In this document: positions 56,081 through 64,000 of the stretch, piece after piece | Position numbering within the stretch: position 1 is the stretch's first letter | Layout of the letters: each line of letters begins with the position of its first letter | Assembly: GCA_034509925.1 (NCBI GenBank) | Contig: CM067530.1 | Coordinates: forward strand, 8,858,501 to 8,922,500 | DNA from: Hirudinaria manillensis | Taxonomy: Eukaryota > Annelida > Clitellata > Hirudinida > Hirudinidae | DNA: 64,000 nucleotides | Direction of reading: 5' to 3' | Position numbers and translations under genes: made by a program | The notes under the pieces: model-generated | What the model was told of the DNA's origin: nothing | Databases searched by the model: none | Seen by the model: the letters and a program-made list of their open reading frames with translations, nothing else

Positions 56081-58570
56081 TATTCAAAACAGGCTTCAAT
56101 GCTTCAAGCTGTCACTTCGAAAAATAATATGTCTGCAAAAATAAACAGACTTGAATAAATCAAATGGAAATGAAAATAATTAGTAACTTAAACATGAATT
56201 TGTGGTGATTTGAATCAAAGGTTAAATAATTTTCCTGTTGTATACACATGTTTAACAATAATTTCTAGATTGAAATTAATGCCCTAAGTAAGACACAAGT
56301 ATGGACCTAAAATAAAATACTAAGTTGATAATTACTCAAAGAAATAAAAAGTATTATTTAAATACATGAAGCATCGAATTCAAGCAAAAAAAAAGAAGTT
56401 TGTTAATCTTTTTATAGATGATAAAATTATAAGAAATCATGAAATTGAACTGAAATTCATTATGTTACGGAGCAAAAAAATTGTTTATTTACAGGAAGCA
56501 TTTGCCAAAATTCTACATTTCGGTAGCAGAATATCCACTATCCAGTAAAGCCACAGACGTTCTTATCATGTGTAAGTTGACACATCGAGGGTTGATGCAA
56601 AGCCAAAATCGATCCTGAATGTGTACAGGATCTCGTCATGGAAACCAGCATCTTTCGTTCCTATTTGCGAGAATTCATATCTCCGTGCAACTCAAATGCC
56701 ATCTGACGGCCACCAGCGCTAGTTCAAATACGGAACATTGCAAAACGATCCAAAGGATCATCAAATTTTTGACCAGATTTCAGGATGGCGTTGCTAATAG
56801 TAACGGGCAATGGCAAACAAAAACGAAAGAAAATTGTTAAAAACTTGTCTAGATTAAGTTCATTGAATAATCAAGTAATTTATTTCATTAATATCAATTT
56901 ATTTGCAATCTATTTTACACTTAATAAACCAAGGAAACTAATGATAAATCGCAAATGTGTCAAGAATGCATCAATAAATTTTCTTCACGTCCAGCTTCAG
57001 TTGCTAGGAGGTGTTTGGTAGCCGATAAAAGCTTTGTGTCAAGAACAAATGTGAACAATGTGTGATAACAGAATAGAAAAGAAGATTGTGAAAGCTTGTT
57101 GCTCGTTAGTTAAAACAATTGCAACGATAGTAAAAAGCTAACAATGGATAAGTCAGTAATAATTCGTGTAATTTTACGATATGCATGAATAAATACGAAT
57201 GGGTTAGAAATTAATACAAATTACTTTCACTTTTAAGATTTATTACTACTCAAAATTGCGCCATCTATCGATTAAAAAGTAATCATAAGGGCTCAAAGTA
57301 CTCAAAGATTACTTTCACAAAAGTTAATAATTTTATGCAACAAACTGATTTGCATTTATTTTATATTTTCTAAATCACATTATTGAATAAATATCTAGTA
57401 AAATATTTTGGTGGTTTGATAATTTGCAATCTTTCTGTTGGATAACTAGCTTCGTTGAATCTAATTATTAATAACGAATTAAAGTTAATACTTGAATTCA
57501 GCATTTGCCATAAAATTTAGGATTATGATTAAATTTTAAAATGAAATTAAATGTTAAAAAAGGAAATCGAGCCCTTTATATTTAACAGCAAGCAACACAA
57601 ATTGCAGACTTAGGGATAAATAAATTAATTTCTTCATCCTAGTCATTTTAGCTATTCATCTGGCCTTAACTAACTCTTAACTTAAATCATGAACCAAGTA
57701 GTTTAAAGAATAAAAATTAACTAACAAAGCATGACATGAACGAATAAAAACAGTTAACCAACCTGAAGGCTTATTAGGCAGGAAATGAAGTTAAACCGTC
57801 GTCTCAGATTGAAGACGTGGTAATCACTTGAAAGACTTTTTTTTCAAATCTTTTAAGAGACTTTTTCTGACCACTTCCGAGAGACGCGAAAAGTTGAGAA
57901 ACCGCAAAGTAATTCAAGTGTGACGGGTCAAATGCGGACGCTCTCGTGAATTTGTCGGAAATAAAAAACAACTACAACGATCAGACGACGGCAACTTTAA
58001 GCGGCAAGAGATGAGTTGTCCGAGTTGTAAAATATCTTCTAAGAGTAAAAAAAAACAAGAAATCCAGCACGCGTGTTTCTTTGGAACTTTGCTTGACAAC
58101 AAAATGCTTTTCCGATGTTCCTGTAACAAAGAATAATAAAGGAAAGTTTATTTCCACTCGATATCTACAATAAGTTTCTTTTTTTCTCTATAAAATCGAT
58201 GAATGAACGAGCGATTGATTAATCCGCAACAACACAAAAAGCAAGACGAAAGAGAGAGATACAGAGAGAGACAGAGGAGAAAAACAACCAGCTGTACAAT
58301 CACAAGCACATGTTCTACAACCGTCAATCGTCGACTGAGAATCAATAATCTTCACCTCCCGTATTTCAGATTATTCCCGCGCCTTCAGAGCACTAACGGA
58401 CAGAGCTCGCTGGCGAAAAGAACGAGCGCTCTCGGTCCTTTCGGCGGAACGTTCGTGCCCAGAATATGAAGCAATCCCTTCACGGATCAAGCCAATCCGC
58501 CGATAGCAAGGAGCAGTCTTCCCCTCTTTTTTCTCTTCGAATCCGAGAGTCTGCCGAGCTATTTTATATT
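56081..58570. other. Upstream region of the AHNAK-like gene
   Basis: This holds the 5' UTR and probably the promoter of the AHNAK-like gene. Most of it is AT-rich. A less AT-rich patch at about 58.38-58.57 kb, with several CpG dinucleotides, is a candidate promoter. No recognisable coding exon is present; the short open frames lack motifs. Confidence 0.4.
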
Positions 58571-59458
58571 CGTTGCCCGTTGTGCTATGCGATGATATCG
58601 ATGATTTTTGCGCGCGCTGCCTGATATCACATGTTTATCCGACTCCTCAATGTCTTCTATATCATTTTTCAGATTGCTGCTATCATCGTCATTATCACCA
58701 TCATCGTCGTCGCCGTCGTCGTCCAATTTACCTAAACTTGCTTCCCATTTATTTTGCTTCAACATCAGTTTGTAAATGGACGATTAATTTGTGTTTACCG
58801 AATAATTCAGTGAATTTTCTGAGCAGCCCGTACTCGGCCCAAGCCGGAGTGGAGGATGTTTATTTACGAATTTCTCCAATCATTTGAATCGAATTGATGG
58901 CATTGAAACAATCTCTCATTAATTCGTTTAGAACGACAGCATAATTCAAACAAATTACTAAAACAAAAAAATCTCTTATCCTGATCATCATGTCATTCAA
59001 AAATTCATAAATTCGAAATCAACACACAGTGCTGTAGCTGTGAGGACGTCAAAAGATATCCCAGGTTTTCTTCCAATTTAATGTAATAATAATTAATATG
59101 TAAAATAACGTTAGTAATGTTATGATTATTATTACTACTAATTAGAAGATTATTGCAATATTATTCTTATTTCGTTATAATTATTTTTATATATAATTTT
59201 ATAATTATATTATTACGATAATAATAAAATATAATAACATTTTCACGATTGTATTATGAGTATTAACAATGCAAACAACAATAAATAATGGAGAATCTGT
59301 AGTTGAAAATGAACTCGAATCATTGACTCCTTCCTCAACCTGGTGCTTAGGTCCGTTGGTGTAAAATACCAATTAAAGTTACTCGTTTTGCAACATTTCA
59401 TCTTTTTTAAATGAAATTAAGAATAATTACTACAATTATTCCATTGTTGTTATTATTA

Positions 59459-59538
<80 letters not shown>

Positions 59539-60002
59539 TATAGTTTTATATATATTATTAGCATAGTTTCACTTTATTTATATGTTATTTACATTTTTAT
59601 TGCTTGTTATTCTTTTGATTTTTCTAGCATCCTGCATTCTCTGCAGTACCTCAAAGAGATATCAGCATCCAAAATGTTTGAAGCTAAGGACTAAAGACCA
59701 AATGCCACACTAAGCGGATATTGGCGGTAATTACGTTATTATTATTATTATTGTTATTATTCAAATTTATTATTATATTTATTTAATCCATTTATAGTTG
59801 AATATTTTTTATAACCATTTAATGGAAAATAAATGATAAATGATTCATTTGAAATGGTTATAAATAAAAAAAAATTACTCCTATCGTATTGTTTGAACAT
59901 AAACAACTTAAACTTTATAACTTATTTATAATTACCAACTATCACAACCCAAGAACCTAAGTTGTGATGATGACGATGCCGATGGCGATGACCCATTTAC
60001 TG
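58571..60002. other. Noncoding, microsatellite-rich stretch
   Basis: Acidic Asp-rich codons on the minus strand near 58.6-58.77 kb come from a (GAC/GAT)n repeat. The rest is AT-rich sequence with ATT repeats. I see no supported gene. Confidence 0.4.
59453..59540. repeat. (TTA)n microsatellite
   Basis: About 28 nearly perfect TTA units. Confidence 0.95.
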
Positions 60003-60279
60003 GAAAGTCGTAAGTAAGGAATCGATCCTAGCAGACCGTCCAGCGCCGGAGACGGGCTCTGTGCAGTCAGCAAACCAGCTGCCTGCCCTATCGACATTGG
60101 ACTTGGGTGCTGCAGACATTCATGTTTCGATTTCACTTCTCGAGAGAGCATTAAATTCACCATTAATTCGACATCTCCGTGTTTTTCCATCGGCATGGAA
60201 GAGGAACAGGGCCGGCCATCCGTTGGAGTCCGGATAGGTCTTTGGCCATCCCATACACCATCGCTTTCTAGGTGTTTCA
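60003..60279 (-). CDS. Candidate internal coding exon, unrecognised protein
   Basis: On the minus strand this stretch is open with mixed, unrepetitive composition, unlike its surroundings (for example HLESDGVWDGQRPIRTPTDG, then PSPALDGLLGSIPYLRLSS). A possible acceptor (TCCAG before GGTGAAACAC) and a possible donor (GTAAATGG) bound it. Its phase is compatible with the candidate first exon at 62660-62860. I recognise no domain, the polypyrimidine tract is weak and the downstream exon is not identified, so it may be a chance open frame. Confidence 0.22.
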
Positions 60280-60965
60280 CCCTGGATTCGAGTAGTCAAT
60301 TTTAGTTCTTCTCAGTCCAAACAATCGCAGCATTGTGTCTGCTTCACATCGACTTTGTCGAGAGCCTCGCTGCTCGAATCAGTCGGGCGTGACAACAAGT
60401 CGAACGTGACCGAAGCGTTTTGGAATTCAACATGGCCGTCCTAAAAGGCCGTCTCGTTTATCATCAGAGTTATTTGCTTTGTAATCAATCCTGAATCTCG
60501 GATCATCACAAATTTGATGAAATATTGTTTCCTGATTTCAGGGCTGAATATCAAATATTCTAATTAGGCTTATTAATGGCACAGCTACGTCGTTTGAGAA
60601 AAACTTGAATTTCTCCATAATTATGATATTAATAATTTTGCTGTTAATTATTTTTGAATATTACGATGCTTATGGTGTTTCCATCGGGTGCATCGGGTGC
60701 AGGGTGGAAATCCATGCAACAAATCGTGAAATTAGTTTAAAATTAGTTTAAAATAGAAAATCTTTAAAAAAATAATTTAAAGCTTATCTCGACTAATTAG
60801 GAACTACATAAAAATACAATAGAATTGCTCCTTATAGAAATGAAATGTTCCAGATGACTTGGTGCATTTTAAGTAATTATTCATAATAACGAATGCAACG
60901 TGGGCGATATTAAGGAAAGTCGGGCGATAATGAGAGAGCATTGTCGAACGATGACGAAGACAATG

Positions 60966-61171
<206 letters not shown>

Positions 61172-62655
61172 AAGATAAAAAATACATATGCTAATGTTTG
61201 CAGATGTCGATTGGATGATGATGATGAGAGCGGAGACCATGAGTAAACTTGATGAGCAACGCCGAATGTGATAAGACTGATAGGCACAATCATGATCTGC
61301 AGTTATTTTATTTATTATGGCCTTTCAAGCGATGGTGACATGATAAAGATAACGATTCAGTAGAGAATGCTACGATAACGATAGAATTCTTATGTTAAGG
61401 AAGATAATAGTCAATTCCATCTACTTAATTTATATTCGACTGCGGACAATGAATGCACCGGTTGAGATGAATTGATTCATCGAAATGAATTCCAATCAGC
61501 AGTGCACCCGGTCTCCTTTCTCGTACGTGCATACCATCTCGACTAACCAAACGATAAGTTGTTTAAAAGTGCATTCCATAGATAATGAACAATAAAATAG
61601 GCCACCATCGCGATGACGACAACGACGGCGGCGATGATGATAATGATAGATGTGGTAGTGATAGTGATGCATGATGGCATCTTCGTCCGCCCACTTTGTT
61701 TACTACCTGACCGGAGATCTCATGAATAATCAATGATCTTATGAATAGTCAATGATTTCAATAATTAATGCATTCCTGCATTCCGTCCCTTCTTTTTTTT
61801 ATTGCTTCCGGGATCCCGAAATCGAAAGTGGAAGAGAAAATGGCTTTCCAGAAATAAGATCTCAACCTAAACACATGCGATAATGAACGGGTGGAACTCT
61901 TATGCTCGTGTATGTTCGTATGAATATGTAAATATGCAAATGTGGATGCAAACTATGCCAACGTCGAATAATTCCACGTCGAGGCATCAAGAATGATAGA
62001 ATTTATTTATCATTTATTTGCTTATAAAGTAAAAAAAAAACAAACGGAATAATAAAATCAATATTTAAAAATAAATATGAGCAATAAATAGAGATATGAA
62101 CAAAAACAGGAAATAAAAAAAAATCACTAAAACAATAAATGTTAAAAATGAAGTCGGATGCACAGGACAATATAGTCAATAATAAAGAGCTCAGATTTCG
62201 GTATAATTTGCATGGAAATATTATTGCATTTTTGCCTGAATTTCGTTTTTATTGTAGTTTTTATTACAATTATAATTGCTATTTATGGATCCGCCACGAA
62301 GATAAATATCCGACATACGAGAAAACCTGTATCCGTGCACTGCAACAAGACATCATCGTCATCATCACCTCCGACGCCAAGCAAAACAAAACAAAACAAC
62401 AACAGCAACAACAACAACAAAGCGATAGTAAAAGCAACTCACCGGATTTAGAGAAGTGAGTAAAATTGAAAGTACGTGCTCTTAGAAAGTCGAGTGTATC
62501 AAAACATTGGTCTACGAATAGCCTTCGAAATTCTGCATCTCTGACACAAGTTTCAACGACCGGCTGCCTATAAATCCCCGACCATGTCTTTGCGCTTCTT
62601 ACGCCGGCTCGGCACGTAGTACAGAGTAGTAGCAGCTAATAATAACGCCAACCAA
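61172..62655. other. Intergenic sequence, nothing recognised
   Basis: AT-rich sequence with short GAT and CAA runs (about 61.6 and 62.39 kb). No open frame with a recognisable motif. Confidence 0.4.
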
Positions 62656-62659
62656 GCTA

Positions 62660-62860
62660 CCAACAATGACAAGAGGCTATGTACTCAGCCATCTCTCTTC
62701 TCTTCTTCGTCTTCTTCTTGAGAGAGAAGAAGGCTTTCATTCGCCCAGAGGCTTTGAGGAGGTTCTCTGACATTTTTGTTTTGTTGTGTTCTCGTCGAAC
62801 AGGTGATCTGGAAGTGGAAGTGTGAGATGGAAAATCACCAGAAGTTGCATTGCTTTCCAT
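62660..62860 (-). CDS. Candidate first coding exon, unrecognised basic protein
   Basis: An ATG at 62860 opens 67 residues of mixed composition: an N-terminal Ser/Thr-rich part, then NLLKASGRMKAFFSLKKK followed by further Lys and Arg. A possible donor (GTACAT after ATGGCTGA) near the end would leave phase 2, which fits the candidate exon at 60003-60279. No domain is recognised. Without a third exon or a homologue this stays speculative. Confidence 0.22.
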
Positions 62861-63189
62861 TTTAAAATCTGCTTTTAAATTAGATGCACTTTTAGTTTAA
62901 AAAAACAATAAAAAGGATTTTAAAACATTTTATATTTATATTTCCCATCTTTAGGTAACCTCGCCTACTGGGAATCGATCGGTGACTCACCCGAACGCCT
63001 ATCATAACACGGGCTTGCTCAATTATCATAATGTATGCCAGAGATAAATAATAAAAATGTCAGGTACTCTGGTCAATCAAAGCAAAACACGTCGATTGAT
63101 GTCGTGCCTCTTACTTAAAAACGATGATAGACTTCAAGCCATCAACAAGTGCTGGGAATGTCAGGCTCGCGAGGAATCTGGAAGCTTCA

Positions 63190-63312
63190 TTTGACCAATC
63201 AACCAATCAATCAATCACTCAGCCAATCGATAAACCAATCAATCAGTTAATCAATCAATCAGCCAGTTAATGACAGCAATCGAGTCAACCAAATCACAGA
63301 CCAATCACGTCA
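63190..63312. repeat. Degenerate (CAAT)n repeat
   Basis: Many CAAT/CCAAT tetranucleotides occur in about 120 bp with substitutions. It is most simply an old tetranucleotide microsatellite. Confidence 0.7.
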
Positions 63313-63603
63313 TTCAAGCAATTATTCGAGTTTAAGCCAAGGATTGTTTATTTTTCTGAAGCAGTCAGTATTATTGGTCAAGCCAGCAGACATAAATTAT
63401 TTCGTTGTCAAAAGTAAAATAAAATTGTTATTATATTGTTATTTTTTTTATTATTTTTTTTTAATACTATTATTAACAATAATAATATTTTTATTCTGTC
63501 CCAAATCAATCCCAAGCAATTTTTCTCCGTTAGCTCACAAATTCACAACAGAACGGCATAATGTCGGCCTTATGGTATTTAAAATTTAAGTGAACGGCAT
63601 AAC

Positions 63604-63634
<31 letters not shown>

Positions 63635-64000
63635 TTTTGTACAATAATATTATGTTATTTTAAATTTTTTAATAATAATTATTATAATATAATACTATTA
63701 GTAGAATTAATAATTTTCTGGTGCAAAATATTAAATGACATTTTTCAAATGTTTATCAATACGGATTTGTCGAAAGCATTGCGAATGAATATGAATTCAA
63801 TTTCAAATATTTAAATTAATTAATTATCAAATCAACCAATTAACGAGTGACGTTACATTCCGAATGTAATTAGGACTTAAAACTGACAACGTCACATGTC
63901 CTGCCGAGTCTCGAGTGACGTCATCAGAGATGACGATGAAGACTACGACGATGAGGACGACGAGGACGATGATTACGATGATGATGATGATGATGTCGAA
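63313..64000. other. AT-rich end of window with microsatellites
   Basis: This holds an (ATA)n run at about 63602-63634 and a (GAT/GAC)n-rich tract from about 63920 that runs off the end of the window. No gene is recognised. Confidence 0.5.

Noticed and set aside
58559-58765. Acidic 68-residue frame on the minus strand
   Set aside because: Its Asp-rich half is a GAC/GAT microsatellite and no convincing splice acceptor or homologue supports it.
63190-63312. Cluster of CCAAT boxes as a promoter
   Set aside because: The CAAT motifs are periodic and degenerate, as in a tetranucleotide microsatellite, and no gene start is adjacent.

Overview
The window is nuclear DNA from an animal, most likely an invertebrate bilaterian. 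All supported genes are split by GT-AG introns. The flanks and introns are AT-rich and full of trinucleotide microsatellites, and the gene set (CaMKII, Polycomb-type CBX, UBFD1, DUSP19-like, an AHNAK-like PDZ giant) is metazoan. I see no bacterial, plasmid, phage or CRISPR content. The species cannot be named from this sequence.

Layout, left to right. 0.2-0.6 kb: the 3' end of a decayed LINE. 1.7-5.4 kb (minus): an 11-exon inorganic pyrophosphatase with an N-terminal presequence and an internal Met that would give the cytosolic form. 7.3-9.2 kb (plus): a 7-exon UBFD1 gene. 10.7-31.8 kb (minus): a complete 18-exon CaMKII gene that I could follow exon by exon in phase, giving 525 residues; its introns hold most of the microsatellites, including about 800 bp of (TAA)n. 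32.4-34.1 kb (plus): a Polycomb/CBX protein, head-to-head with CaMKII across 602 bp. 34.6-35.4 kb (plus): a DUSP19-like phosphatase. 37.4-56.1 kb (minus): a giant AHNAK/periaxin-type gene with a PDZ domain built from exons 2-3, then one exon of about 18 kb. 56.1-64 kb: mostly noncoding and microsatellite-rich, with two weak candidate exons.

The most unusual object is the AHNAK-like gene. About 15.4 kb of it is a nearly identical tandem array with a simple grammar: a 744-bp core followed by zero, one or two copies of a 315-bp module, so units of 744, 1,059 and 1,374 bp occur side by side. The frame is broken by three one-base changes in homopolymer steps. Two of them are the same G loss exactly 5,295 bp (five 1,059-bp units) apart, and a private Asp-to-Asn variant recurs at the same 5,295-bp offset. 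With the three indels discounted the coding length is an exact multiple of three, about 6,092 residues, close to vertebrate AHNAK.

The genes do not form one pathway. CaMKII and the CBX gene may share a bidirectional promoter, UBFD1 and CaMKII converge tail to tail, and DUSP19-like and AHNAK-like converge tail to tail.
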